DNA from: Flavobacterium nitratireducens
Lineage (GTDB): Bacteria; Bacteroidota; Bacteroidia; Flavobacteriales; Flavobacteriaceae
NCBI RefSeq assembly: GCF_029625335.1
Contig: NZ_CP121111.1
Coordinates: forward strand, 2,418,001 to 2,482,000
Length of the DNA stretch: 64,000 bases
Reading direction: 5' to 3'
Under the pieces are notes generated by a model. It saw only the letters and a program-made list of their open reading frames with translations, was not told the DNA's origin and ran no database searches. Both the position numbers and the translations under genes were made by a program. Below, piece after piece: positions 26,701 to 37,072 of this stretch. Within the stretch, counting starts at the first letter, position 1. Each line of letters begins with the position of its first letter.

Positions 26701-29700
26701 GCGTTCGTTAAGCTCTACTAATTTCGAACAGGGAAATGTGGAATACATTCAGTTTTGGGTATTAGATCCTTATGTGGGTAATGGAAGTACAACGCCTACT
26801 AATACAGGTAAAATTTATTTCAATCTTGGGGAAATTTCAGAAGATATTTTGAAAGACGGAAGGAAACAGTATGAAAATGGATTAGGACCTGATCAAATTT
26901 TAGTAAATCCAAGACCAATTTGGGGAGATGTTCCTGCTTCCCAATCATTAATTTATGCTTTTGATGCTAATGCTGATAGTAGAAAAAATCAAGATGTTGG
27001 TTTAGATGGTTTATCTAATAATGGAGAGGCAACAGTATATACTAATTTTGCCGGAGAATCAGATCCGGCAGCGGATGATTATACTTATTATTTGAATACT
27101 TCAGGTGGAATTAAAGAGCGTTATAAAAATTATAACGGAGTTGATGGTAACTCGGCTGTTGATATCAATGATCCTAATAGGGGAGCCTCCACCGTTCCTG
27201 ATGTTGAAGATATCAACAGAGATAATACAATGAATACTATTAATGCTTATTATGAATACAGTATTGATATGAAGCCGGGGATGCAAGTAGGGGAAAATTA
27301 TGTTACTGATATTCGTGTAGTAAATGATGAGCCTTTACCAAATGGAGAAATGATTAATGCCAGATGGATCCAATTTAAAATACCGGTTTCACAACCGCAA
27401 AATGTTATTGGGAATATTAGTGATTTTAGATCGATTCGTTTTATGAGAATGTTCATGACAGGTTTTGATGAAGAAGTAACCATGCGTTTTGGAGCATTGG
27501 ATTTGGTTAGAGGAGAATGGAGAAGATATACGAGTACACTAGATCCTACTGATACAAATGTGGATAATGATAATACAGAGTTAGATATTACAGCTGTTAA
27601 TATTCAGGAAAATGACACCAGATGTCCTGTTAATTATATAACACCGCCAGGTGTTACAAGAGAACAATTGTATAATAACAATACCTTGATTAATCAAAAT
27701 GAGCAATCATTATCGTTAAGAGTTGCAGGAGATGGTTTAGAAATTGGAGATTCAAGAGCGGTTTTTAAAAATGTAAGTGTAGATATGCGTCAGTTTAAAA
27801 AACTGCAAATGTTTTTACATGCTGAATCTTTAAAAGGAGAGATTCCTTTAACAGATAATCAAATGGTTGGATTTATTCGTTTTGGTAATGATTTTACGCA
27901 AAATTTCTATCAGGTTGAAATTCCATTAAAAGTTACGGCTGCAACGGATGGTAATTGTAAATATACAGCAGAAGAAGTTTGGCCTGAAGCCAATGAAATC
28001 GATTTGTCTTTAGCATTACTGACTAAGTTAAAAGTCAAATCCATGAGTGTAGATGCAAGTTCACTGCCTTTGGAAGGTGTTTATTATTTAGATGATGATA
28101 CTAATGTTCCCGGGAATCCTAATGAACGTGATGGTGATAGTAAATTGAAATTAGGAATAAAAGGAAATCCTAATTTTGGAATGGTGCGTACTTTGATGGT
28201 GGGGGTAAAAAGCAATGAAACTCATCAGAAAATTAAAGGAGAAGTTTGGTTCAATGAACTTCGTTTGGCTGAGATGGACAATCACGGAGGGATGGCTGCT
28301 GTATTGAATGTGGATACAAATTTTGCCGATTTTGCCACTGTTTCTGCAACAGGGAAAATGAGTACGGTAGGTTTTGGAACCATTGAACAAGGACCAAATG
28401 AGAGAAGTAGAGAAGATATTCAGCAGTATAATATTGTAACCAATATTAATTTGGGGAAACTGCTACCAAACAAATGGGGTGTTAATTTGCCTTTCAATTA
28501 TAGTGTAGGTGAAGAAACTATTAAACCGGAGTACGATCCTTTTAATCAAGATATCAAGTTGAAACAACTTTTAAGTGAAACGGATGATGCAGATGTTAGA
28601 GCTAATTTAAGAAATCGCGCTATTGATTATACGAAACGTACAAGTATTAATTTTATTGGGGTAAGAAAACAAAGAGGAGCCGAACAAAAGCCTCATATTT
28701 ATGACCCAGAAAATTTTACTTTTTCACAATCGTTTAATAAAGTAGAACGACATGATTATGAAATTGAAGATTATTTGGATCAACAGGCAAGTACGTCAGT
28801 AGATTATGCGTACAGTTTTGATAATAAACCGGTAGAGCCTTTCAAGAAAACAAAATTCATGAAAAAAAGTAGCTATTGGAAGTTGTTGAGTGATTTTAAT
28901 TTTAATTACTTACCTTCTAATGTTACTTTTAATACCAATATTAACAGACAATACAATCGTCAACAATTTAGACAGGTGGATAATGTTCCTGGTTTAGAAT
29001 TACAACCTTTGTACCGAAGAAATTTTGGATTTAATTATAACTATGGTTTCAATTTTAATTTGACTAAATCATTGAAGTTTAGTTATGCAGCAACCACTAA
29101 TAATTTGGTTAAAAATTATTTGAATGATCTTGACCAACCTATAGAAGATTTTACAATTTGGGATAGCTATTGGGACATTGGCGATCCTAACCGTCATACA
29201 CAACAGGTGGTTTTAAATTATGATCTTCCAATTAATAAAATACCGTTGTTTAGTTTTGTAAAAGCAAATTATTCTTACACAGGAGATTATAGTTGGCAAA
29301 AATCAGCAAATGCACTTTCGGAAATTATAGTTGATGGAGTTAATTATAATTTAGGAAATACAGTTCAAAATGCACGAACTAATGCCTTGAATGCGAGTTT
29401 CAATATGGAAACCTTGTATAAGTATTTAGGCTTGACTAAATCAAAAGCTCCTGTGAGAAGACCTCCAGCAGTAGTCCCTAAACCAGGACAAAAAATAGCT
29501 GCTGCGCCTAAACCGCAAGCACAATCAAATGAATTTGTGGATGGATTGTTAGGGGTATTAACGAGTATTAAAAATGTTCAAATCAATTATACTGAAAATA
29601 GCGGAACTCTCTTACCTGGATATACGCCAAGTATAGGTTTCTTAGGTTCTTCAAGACCTTCATTAGGTTTTATTTTTGGAAGTCAAGATGATGTGCGTTA

Positions 29701-30967
29701 TGAAGCGGCTAAAAATGGATGGTTGACTAATTACCAAGAGTTTAATCAAAATTATACTCAGGTAACCAATAAGGTGTTGCGAGCCACAGCTAACGTGGAT
29801 TTATTTCCAGATTTCAAAATTGATTTGAATATGGATCGATCGTATTCGAATAATTTTTCAGAACAATATGATATTGCTTCTGATGGGACTTACAATTCGC
29901 GTTCACCCTACAATTACGGTATGTTCTCTATTTCGACTGTGTTGATTAAGACTGCTTTTTCTAAAAGTGATGAGTTTTCTTCAGTTGCTTTTGATGAATT
30001 TAGAAACAATCGTTTGATTATTGCTAATCGCTTAGCCGAAGATTATTATGGGGCAGGAAATCCAATTCCAAGATATGGTGATAGTGCTAATCCGATACCA
30101 ACTGATCCAATAGACCCAAACAATGATCCTGAACAAAAGAAAAGAGAGATATATACGAATAATCAAGGTTATCCAATAGGTTTTGGAAAGAACAGTCAGT
30201 CGGTATTATTGCCAGCATTTGTAGCTGCTTATACTGGTTCGGATGCGACGAGTGTATCCAAAGGTATTTTTAGAAGTTTCCCAATTCCAAACTGGAATGT
30301 AAAATACAATGGCTTGATGCGTTATGAGGTATTCAAGAAAACGTTCCGACGTTTTTCTTTACAACACGCCTATAGAGCCTCTTATACCATCAATCAATTT
30401 AGATCTAATTTTGATTTTGACAAAGATCCTTCAGGAGTAGACGATAGTGGTAATTTTTATAATAAGACATTAATTTCTAATGTCAATTTGGTGGAGCAAT
30501 TTAGCCCTTTAGTTAGATTGGATTTTGAGTTGAAAAATTCGCTAAAAGTGCTTACTGAGATTAAAAAAGACCGTGCTTTGTCCATGAGTTTTGATAATAA
30601 CTTATTGACGGAAGTAAAAGGGGTTGAATACATAGTTGGTTTAGGATATCGTTTCAAAAATGTCGTTTTTTCGTCAAGATTGGCCGATAATCCAACAGGT
30701 GTTATTAAAGGTGATATTAATTTGAAAGCCGATTTGTCTTATCGTAACAATCAAACTATAGTTCGCTATTTGGATTACGATAACAATCAGTTGGGAGGAG
30801 GACAAAATTTATGGTCATTAAAAGTCACAGCTGATTATTCGTTTAGTAAAAACCTTACGGCTATTTTTTACTATGATCATTCTTTTTCTCAAGCGGTAAT
30901 TTCAACTTCTTATCCGATTACTAATATTCGTTCCGGATTTACTCTTAGATATAATTTTGGTAATTAA
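23733..30967 (+). CDS. sprA: Gliding motility/type IX secretion translocon protein SprA, frameshifted near the N-terminus in this sequence
   Basis: SprA is the giant outer-membrane barrel that forms the type IX secretion translocon. The ATG at 23733 begins a signal peptide (MHKICIVWAVLLCGFVSLAQ) and continues with RRYSIGKVQMKDPKSILSAY and VDGFSIKYPIILTPKEYENL. The frame then breaks at an A8 run (24015-24022); adding one A restores YFKKKSDAIDGKKKG and joins the long downstream frame. The repaired protein has 2411 residues, close to the roughly 2400 expected for SprA. Characteristic blocks include GLFESIFGSNTIDVKPTGSV, NRSNLAFDFDQRISMSLMGK and LYVDDFEGTQSSIDM, and the end is GFTLRYNFGN. Without the lost base the large frame would start at an internal codon and lack the signal peptide, so it could not be exported. 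ruvA lies upstream and gcvH downstream, as in other flavobacteria. Confidence 0.95.
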
Positions 30968-31050
30968 TTTCTAATTTAGAAGTAAAATTTAATTGGAAGA
31001 TTGTTACATTTGCAAAAAAAATATATTTTATACTATAAATACTTATTATT

Positions 31051-31431
31051 ATGAGCATACCAGCAAATTTAAAATACACTAAAGACCACGAATGGGTAAG
31101 TATAGAGGGTGATGTTGCTACTGTAGGAATCACACATTTTGCTCAAAAAGAGTTGGGTGATATCGTTTATGTTGAAGTGGAAACTTTAGATCAAACACTT
31201 GATAAAGATGAAGTTTTTGGTACTGTAGAAGCTGTAAAAACAGTTTCTGATTTGTTTTTACCATTATCTGGTGAAATTATCGAATTCAATACTGGTTTAG
31301 AAGACGCTCCAGAATTAGTAAATTCTGATCCTTATGGAGATGGATGGATGATTAAAGTTAAAATTTCTGATGCATCCGAAATCGATAGTTTGTTAAGTAG
31401 TGAAGCTTATCAAGAACTTATCGGTGCTTAA
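31051..31431 (+). CDS. gcvH: Glycine cleavage system H protein
   Basis: This 126-residue lipoyl carrier shuttles the aminomethyl group between the P, T and L proteins of glycine cleavage. The lipoylation Lys sits in the hairpin [18 protein letters not shown]. The N-terminal [20 protein letters not shown] and the ending DGWMIKVKI are family blocks. Length is typical. A TACATTTG box at 31005-31012 fits a -7 element for its own promoter. Its last eight bases overlap the proposed GTG start of the VanZ-like gene. Confidence 0.97.
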   Translation: MSIPANLKYTKDHEWVSIEGDVATVGITHFAQKELGDIVYVEVETLDQTLDKDEVFGTVEAVKTVSDLFLPLSGEIIEFNTGLEDAPELVNSDPYGDGWMIKVKISDASEIDSLLSSEAYQELIGA

Positions 31432-31812
31432 GAAAATTAGTTTAGGGGCTGCTATTTTTTGGGCAGTCATTATTTTGTATTTCTGCCTAAAAAAATAAGT
31501 GAGTTACCTGAAATTAAGATTGCTTACATTGATAAATACATACATGCTTTCTTTTATTTTGTATTTAGTGTTTTGTGGTTTTATGCCTTGCGTTTTTATT
31601 TAAAAACACAAAAAAGAACCAATCTTTTAGGGATAGTATTTATGATGTCGCTATTATTTGGATCGGCAATAGAATTATTTCAAACCTATTTTACAGCTTA
31701 CAGAAGTGGCGATTTAACCGATGTAATCGCTAATACAGCGGGATCTTTACTGGCGTTAATAGCTATTTGTTTATTAGATAAGAATGACTTTTTAAGTAAA
31801 ATTGAGATATAA
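31424..31812 (+). CDS. VanZ-like small membrane protein, frameshifted in this sequence
   Basis: Reading from GTG 31424, which overlaps the gcvH end, gives [20 protein letters not shown], a first membrane helix. The frame is lost at an A7 run (31489-31495) and resumes with [20 protein letters not shown] in the next frame. One extra A makes a single 129-residue protein with four membrane helices and the VanZ-family block [17 protein letters not shown]. It also has [30 protein letters not shown]. VanZ-like proteins are of unknown function outside teicoplanin resistance. gcvH followed by a VanZ-like gene is common next to sprA in flavobacteria. Choosing the internal TTG at 31459 would remove helix 1, so the repaired form is preferred. 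Confidence 0.75.
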
Positions 31813-31814
31813 TG

Positions 31815-31840
31815 AATCCCGCTTAGGCGGGATTTGTTAT
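31815..31840 (+). terminator. Probable terminator after the VanZ-like gene
   Basis: An 8-bp perfect stem AATCCCGC/GCGGGATT (31815-31822, 31827-31834) with a TTAG loop is followed by a short, interrupted T tract (TGTTATTT). It separates the gcvH unit from deoC. Confidence 0.7.
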
Positions 31841-31947
31841 TTATGCCTGTTTTGAATTGAAAAATCGGATAATCTAAAAATATTTCATTTAGGCTTTAGA
31901 ATTTTAAATGTATTTTTGTGAATCAACTAAAGACAAAAAGCTAATTA

Positions 31948-32691
31948 ATGGATATTAAATCGTTTATAGATTCCACTTATTTAAAGACAGCGGCTCAAGC
32001 TGGACTTGACGAGAATCAAAATCAAGAAGTTCTTAAGACATTTGTAAACGAAGCGATACAGGAAGGTTTTAAGTTGATAATGATTCGACCAGAAATGGTT
32101 TCTTTAGCCAGAAAAATTGTTTTAGATACTTCGGCTAAGCTTTTGATAGGAACCGTAATCGATTTTCCATCTGGAAATTCAACTATCGAAACTAAATTAA
32201 ATGAAGCCAGTCAAGCCATTACAGAGGGCGCCGATGAATTGGATTTTGTATGTAACTACGAAGCCTTCATAAATGGAGAAATTGATTTGGTTAAAAGCGA
32301 AATTTTAAAGGGAACTCAATTGGCATTAGCTAATAATAAAATCATCAAATGGATTATTGAAGTAGCAGCTTTGACGGACCAACAGATTATTCAATTATCG
32401 GCTTTGATAAAAAATGTAGTTTTGACTCATTTTTCAGAAGCGGATTATAATGCTGTTTTTGTCAAATCTTCTACTGGATTTTATAAAACGGCTAATAATG
32501 AACCTAATGGTGCTACCATCCAATCAATAATTATGATGTTAGAAAATGCTTCTCCTTTGCCAGTAAAAGCAGCAGGAGGTGTTCGTACCTATGAAGATGC
32601 AGTAGCCATGATACAATTGGGTGTAAAAAGAATTGGAACTTCATCGGCAAAAGAAATTGTCCATAGAAGGCATAATCAAAATGAATATTAA
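31948..32691 (+). CDS. deoC: Deoxyribose-phosphate aldolase
   Basis: This 247-residue class I aldolase splits 2-deoxyribose 5-phosphate into glyceraldehyde 3-phosphate and acetaldehyde in deoxynucleoside breakdown. The Schiff-base Lys is in YNAVFVKSSTGFYKTA, and the second active-site Lys is in LPVKAAGGVRTYEDAV. The catalytic Asp region is EGADELDFVCNYEAF. Length is normal. A TATTTTTG box at 31911-31918 fits the -7 element of its own promoter. The RemB-like gene begins 3 bp after the stop codon, so both are probably co-transcribed. Confidence 0.95.
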   Translation: MDIKSFIDSTYLKTAAQAGLDENQNQEVLKTFVNEAIQEGFKLIMIRPEMVSLARKIVLDTSAKLLIGTVIDFPSGNSTIETKLNEASQAITEGADELDFVCNYEAFINGEIDLVKSEILKGTQLALANNKIIKWIIEVAALTDQQIIQLSALIKNVVLTHFSEADYNAVFVKSSTGFYKTANNEPNGATIQSIIMMLENASPLPVKAAGGVRTYEDAVAMIQLGVKRIGTSSAKEIVHRRHNQNEY

Positions 32692-32694
32692 ATA

Positions 32695-34815
32695 ATGACC
32701 CTCATTCCTATGAATAAAGTTGGATTAATTTTATTGTTCTGTATTTCTGCTTTTGTTAGTAATGCCCAGACTGACAAGCCTTCATCGGCAGAACGATTTC
32801 CTGTATTTCCTAACTGTAGTAATTGGGAAGACAAAGCATTAGAAAAATGTTTTTATACAGAAGTACAAGAATTCATTTTTCAAAATTTTGTTGTTCCAGA
32901 ATCATTGGTTCAAAATAAATTCAATGGGAATGTAAAAGTCCTTTTTGAAGTGGATGCCAATGGTGCTTTTAAAGTGATATATGTCAATGCAGTTGATGAA
33001 AAATTGATGACAGAAACCAAGCGGGTTTTTGCAAAGTTTCCAATAATTGCTCCTGCTACTTACAATGGTAAACCTACTTATTCTACTTATAATATAACAA
33101 TTGCGATTCCTTTAAAAAGTTCAGCTACTTTAGAAGCTGAAAATTTAGCAAAAGCCAATGTAATCAGAAATACAAATGAACCATTAACTGAATTGGATAG
33201 TATTGTGTATAAAAAATACAATAATCCAGAGTTTGAAAGTCACTTAAATATTCCATTCTCTCATAGTTATTATGCGCACTTTGATGCCGAAATGAATAAG
33301 GTGGGAAGTAATAATCATACGGCTTCAAAACCCTATAATTATTCGGAGGTAGCGCGTTATTTTAATTTTAAACAAGAAAATGAAAAATTAAAAAAGAAAG
33401 CCTCTGATTGGTGGTCGAGAAAATTATGGAATGAGAATACAGTTGAAATTCGTGGTGAGGATTATTGGTTTACGCTGAATCCAGTTTTGGATTTACAAGT
33501 AGGAAGGGCATCTGGTGCTACATCTGTCAATACTTTTGTGAATACCAGAGCAATTAACTTTAGAGGAGGATTGGGTGATAAACTTAATTTTTCAACTACT
33601 TTATTTGAAAGTCAAGGTCGATTTGCAGATTATTACAATCGTTATGCCGAGTCTATTTTGCCATCTGGGGGAAATCCTGCCATTATTCCAGGGATAGGTA
33701 TTGCTAAAGGATTCAAATCAGATGCTTATGATTTTCCTTTGGCGGAAGCCAATATAACTTTTGCACCTAATCAATTTATGGATATGCAATTAGGGTATGG
33801 TAGAAATTTTATTGGGGATGGCTATCGTTCTTTGTTGGAAAGTGATGGTGCAAGTCCGTATCCGTATTTTAAGTTGAATACCAAGTTTTGGAAAATAAAA
33901 TACACCAATACTTTTATGTGGCTCAAAGATGTGCGTCCAGAAGTGACGGTGGATAAAACGTATGCCACTAAATTTATGGCAAATCATTACTTGAGTTGGA
34001 ATGTCTCCAATCGATTGAATTTAGGCTTCTTTGAATCTGTTGTTTGGACAAATAGCAATGACAGAGGGTTTGATGCTAGTTTTGTAAATCCTATTATTTT
34101 TTATCGTGCCGTTGAGTTTGGTTCTTCTTCTAAGTCCGGAAATGCACTTCTTGGTTTGACATTCAAATACAAATGGGATAACCAAATTAATTTTTACGGA
34201 CAGTTTCTTTTAGATGAATTTTCGTTGAATGATATGAAGGAAGGTGATGGAAGTTGGAAAAACAAATATGGGTATCAAATAGGAGCGAAGTATTACAATG
34301 CCTTCAATGTGCCTAATTTGTTAGTGCAATTGGAATACAATAGAGTGAGACCTTATGTGTATTCGCATAGCGAACCTATCACAAATTATGGTCATAACAA
34401 TCAAAGTTTAGGGCATCAGTGGGGTGCAAATTTTGGTGAATTTGTTGCTATTGCTCGTTACCATCAAGGTAGATGGTTTGCCGATATGAAAATAACCAGT
34501 GCTGTTAGAGGTTTTGATTTTGCTGCTTCGGGGGCTAATTCTAATTATGGAACGAATATTTACCGCGATTACGATTTGGAACGTTTTGCTGATAAGAATG
34601 TGAAAGTAGGACAAGGAAATAAAACCAATTTCTTTATGACGGATGTTCAGGGTGGCTATTTGATTAATCCATACACTAATTTGAAATTGTTTGGGAGTTA
34701 TATCTACAGAAATTTTAACCCAATGCAGAATACTCTAACTACATTTAAAGAGAGTACTAATTGGTTCTCAATAGGAGTGCGTTCGGATATTTTTAATTGG
34801 TATTTTGATTATTGA
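32695..34815 (+). CDS. RemB-like gliding-associated outer-membrane protein (TonB-C-like domain plus Wzi-like barrel)
   Basis: This 706-residue protein has a signal peptide. An alternative ATG at 32710 gives a cleaner signal, MNKVGLILLFCISAFVSNAQ. Residues about 45-140 look like a TonB C-terminal-type fold (VPESLVQNKFNGNVKVLFEV, TYSTYNITIAIPL). Residues about 190-700 look like an outer-membrane beta-barrel of the capsule-assembly Wzi type (NFSTTLFESQGRFADYYNRY, MQLGYGRNFIGDGYRSLL), ending with a terminal aromatic Y. RemB of Flavobacterium johnsoniae, linked to gliding and encoded near sprA, has this form; the location here 1.7 kb after sprA fits. The exact role in motility or secretion is not established. 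Confidence 0.75.
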   Translation: MTLIPMNKVGLILLFCISAFVSNAQTDKPSSAERFPVFPNCSNWEDKALEKCFYTEVQEFIFQNFVVPESLVQNKFNGNVKVLFEVDANGAFKVIYVNAVDEKLMTETKRVFAKFPIIAPATYNGKPTYSTYNITIAIPLKSSATLEAENLAKANVIRNTNEPLTELDSIVYKKYNNPEFESHLNIPFSHSYYAHFDAEMNKVGSNNHTASKPYNYSEVARYFNFKQENEKLKKKASDWWSRKLWNENTVEIRGEDYWFTLNPVLDLQVGRASGATSVNTFVNTRAINFRGGLGDKLNFSTTLFESQGRFADYYNRYAESILPSGGNPAIIPGIGIAKGFKSDAYDFPLAEANITFAPNQFMDMQLGYGRNFIGDGYRSLLESDGASPYPYFKLNTKFWKIKYTNTFMWLKDVRPEVTVDKTYATKFMANHYLSWNVSNRLNLGFFESVVWTNSNDRGFDASFVNPIIFYRAVEFGSSSKSGNALLGLTFKYKWDNQINFYGQFLLDEFSLNDMKEGDGSWKNKYGYQIGAKYYNAFNVPNLLVQLEYNRVRPYVYSHSEPITNYGHNNQSLGHQWGANFGEFVAIARYHQGRWFADMKITSAVRGFDFAASGANSNYGTNIYRDYDLERFADKNVKVGQGNKTNFFMTDVQGGYLINPYTNLKLFGSYIYRNFNPMQNTLTTFKESTNWFSIGVRSDIFNWYFDY

Positions 34816-34883
34816 TTTTCAGATTTTCCTTGTTTTGTGTTATTAACTTTTAAATCAGCTAAATTTTATAATTAATTATAAAA

Positions 34884-35333
34884 ATGAATAAAAATAGGTA
34901 TTTCTTTATTCTCTTATTTGTGTTAATCTCAAGTGTTGGTTTTTCTCAAAAAGGATTTTATGTTCAAAAAGATTCTAGAATTAAAAAATATCAAAAAGAT
35001 ATGATACTTTTTTTAATTGAAGATAAATTGTTGGAAAAGAAAGAAACTGGTAAGATAGATGTTGATAATTATTCAGGGAGTATGGGTGTAGCAAAATATT
35101 TAGAAATTTTTCCCGTAGAACCCAATAGGGATAAAGTTTTACTAGTTCGGTTTTATTCTTTAGGTAGTCATGCTCTTTCTTATTGGGGTTTGCTTGAAAA
35201 TAAGAGTAAATTTCTATTTTATTTTGATGAAAAGAATGTTAAGGAGTTAGAATGTTATTTGAAAAGATATGATGAAAGTACGAGTAAAATTATTTTGAGT
35301 ACTTTAAAAATATGCGATGGTTTTAATAAATAG
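34884..35333 (+). CDS. Exported hypothetical protein
   Basis: This 149-residue protein has a clear signal peptide (MNKNRYFFILLFVLISSVGFS, cleavage near residue 21). The mature part is rich in Lys and in aromatic residues (YLEIFPVEPNRDKVLLVRFY, SHALSYWGLLENKSKFLFYF). I do not recognise a family. The periodic pattern of short hydrophobic strands suggests a small beta-rich periplasmic or secreted protein. It stands alone between remB-like and the cytochrome oxidase cluster; no terminator is obvious on either side. Confidence 0.65.
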   Translation: MNKNRYFFILLFVLISSVGFSQKGFYVQKDSRIKKYQKDMILFLIEDKLLEKKETGKIDVDNYSGSMGVAKYLEIFPVEPNRDKVLLVRFYSLGSHALSYWGLLENKSKFLFYFDEKNVKELECYLKRYDESTSKIILSTLKICDGFNK

Positions 35334-35473
35334 TTTAAATGGAGAGTTTTTTACACTTAACTGTTTAATTAAAAATAAATTTTAACGTTCTCAATTTGGT
35401 TAATTGGTTTTTTTGAAAATTTTGTTTTGAAAAAACTTAAATTTTTCTTCAACAATATTTTATGATTAGTTTT

Positions 35474-35504
35474 TTGTCAATTCCCTTTCGATGCCTTACT
35501 TTTG
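35474..35504 (+). promoter_or_regulatory. Promoter of the cyoE/cytochrome oxidase cluster
   Basis: TTG at 35474-35476 and TACTTTTG at 35497-35504 are separated by 20 bp, an exact match to the Bacteroidota TTG-N19-ish-TAnnTTTG promoter. Transcription should begin near 35510, which rules out start codons inside the box and favours TTG 35538 for cyoE. Confidence 0.7.
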
Positions 35505-35537
35505 CAGCAGTTTTACAAAAACCTAATAGAAAAGGCA

Positions 35538-36440
35538 TTGAGCGCAACCACAAATACATTTTCCCTTAAAGCAATTTTTACCGATTTTAAAGAAATCACC
35601 AAAGCTGGATTAGCTATTAGTGTGTTGTTTTCTTCCATTGCGGGTTATTTTTTGGGTTTCAATGATTCGCAACCTTTTCAATGGTCTGTTTTATTGATGT
35701 TGTGTGTAGGTGGCTATTGCATGGTAGGGGCTTCTAACGCCTTTAATCAGGTAATTGAAAAAGATTTGGATATTTTGATGGATCGTACAAAGAATCGTCC
35801 GGTTCCTTCAGGAAGAATGTCTTCGACAATGGCGGTTTTTGTGGCGAGTTTGCTTACGATTATTGGGTTAGTGTTGCTATATATGATTAATCCTAAAACA
35901 GCGATGTTTGGGGCGATTTCTATTTTTTTATATACCTGTGTTTATACTCCGCTTAAAACAATAACCTCTTTATCGGTATTTGTGGGGGCTTTTCCAGGTG
36001 CTATACCCTTTATGTTAGGTTGGGTAGCAGCTACGGGTGATTTTGGTATTGAGGCAGGAACCTTGTTTTTAATTCAGTTTTTCTGGCAATTCCCTCATTT
36101 CTGGGCTATTGGTTGGTTTTTGTATGACGACTATGCTAAGGCTGGTTTTTATATGTTGCCTACAGGGAAAAAAGATAACGGAACGGCTTTGCAGGTTATT
36201 TTGTATACAGTTTGGTTAATTATAGCTTCATTATTACCTTGTTTAGGCTATACGGGAAAATTATTTATCTCGGAAATTGCTGCCGTTGTTGTTTTTTTAT
36301 TGGGACTTTGGATGTTGTATTATGCAGTACGGCTATATAAAATTAAAACAGCCAAAGCAGCTCGTACATTAATGTTAGTAAGTGTGTCTTATATTTCATT
36401 ATTACAATTAGTATATATAATTGATAAATTTTTAAGATAA
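35538..36440 (+). CDS. cyoE: Protoheme IX farnesyltransferase (heme O synthase)
   Basis: This UbiA-family inner-membrane enzyme farnesylates heme b to heme O, needed for heme-copper oxidases. It has about 300 residues and nine hydrophobic segments. The prenyl-diphosphate motif is ASNAFNQVIEKDLDILMDRT, followed by KNRPVPSGRMS; the second motif region is WVAATGDFGIEAGTLFLIQFFWQFPHFWAI. The start was chosen as TTG 35538 (LSATTNTFSLKAIFTDFKEI), because an upstream in-frame TTG at 35502 falls inside the -7 promoter box. It leads a cluster of oxidase subunits and assembly factors, 2 bp before the first subunit III gene. Confidence 0.93.
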   Translation: MSATTNTFSLKAIFTDFKEITKAGLAISVLFSSIAGYFLGFNDSQPFQWSVLLMLCVGGYCMVGASNAFNQVIEKDLDILMDRTKNRPVPSGRMSSTMAVFVASLLTIIGLVLLYMINPKTAMFGAISIFLYTCVYTPLKTITSLSVFVGAFPGAIPFMLGWVAATGDFGIEAGTLFLIQFFWQFPHFWAIGWFLYDDYAKAGFYMLPTGKKDNGTALQVILYTVWLIIASLLPCLGYTGKLFISEIAAVVVFLLGLWMLYYAVRLYKIKTAKAARTLMLVSVSYISLLQLVYIIDKFLR

Positions 36441-36442
36441 TT

Positions 36443-37030
36443 ATGGGTGTTACTTTTACAGCAGAAGAGCAAAAAATAAGAAGTGCAAGGTCGTCTAAGA
36501 TGATTTTGTTGTTTGCTATGGTGAGTATGTTTATGATGTTTGCCGGTTTAACTAGTGCTTTTATTGTGAGTAAGTCAAGAGTAGACTGGTTGAAAGATTT
36601 TCAGTTGCCAACCGCTTTTTATGTCAGTACAGTTTTAATTGTGGCTTGTAGTGTTACTTTTCATTTGGCTAAAAAAGCAATTCAAAAAGACAATCGTAGT
36701 CTAACAATGATGATGTTATTAGCGACGTTGTTATTAGGAGTGTCATTTGTTGTTTCACAATTTGAAGGTTTTGGGCAGATAATAGCTAGTGGATATTATA
36801 TGACAGGACAAGGGAGTTCAATTACGGTGACTTTCTTATACATTATAGCTTTTATGCACTTATTGCACTTGGCTGGAGGCTTAATTTCGCTTTTAATTAT
36901 AATTTATAATCATTTTAAACAAAAATACAATTCGACTCAAACTCTTGGTATAGAACTAGGTGCAATGTATTGGCACTTTCTGGATTTACTATGGGTTTTA
37001 TTATTTTTATTTATATATTTCTTTAAATAA
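36443..37030 (+). CDS. Cytochrome c oxidase subunit III (heme-copper oxidase), short form
   Basis: This 195-residue inner-membrane protein has five hydrophobic segments. Family blocks are SKMILLFAMVSMFMMFAGLT, FIVSKSRVDWLKDFQLP and the C-terminal YWHFLDLLWVLLFLFIYF, which is the subunit III end motif (WHFVDxVW). It is one of two subunit III-like genes in tandem and begins 2 bp after cyoE. It supports stability and proton uptake of the terminal oxidase. Catalytic subunits I and II are not in the window. Confidence 0.9.
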   Translation: MGVTFTAEEQKIRSARSSKMILLFAMVSMFMMFAGLTSAFIVSKSRVDWLKDFQLPTAFYVSTVLIVACSVTFHLAKKAIQKDNRSLTMMMLLATLLLGVSFVVSQFEGFGQIIASGYYMTGQGSSITVTFLYIIAFMHLLHLAGGLISLLIIIYNHFKQKYNSTQTLGIELGAMYWHFLDLLWVLLFLFIYFFK

Positions 37031-37072
37031 GAAAAAAACGTAAATTTGGGAACTTTTTAACGAATAACTTTT

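Noticed and set aside
31459-31812. TTG 31459 as true start of the VanZ-like gene
   Set aside because: It would delete the first membrane helix, which is clearly encoded upstream in the next frame and joins at an A7 run.
35502-35537. TTG 35502 as the cyoE start
   Set aside because: It falls inside the TACTTTTG promoter box; the extension has no similarity to heme O synthases.
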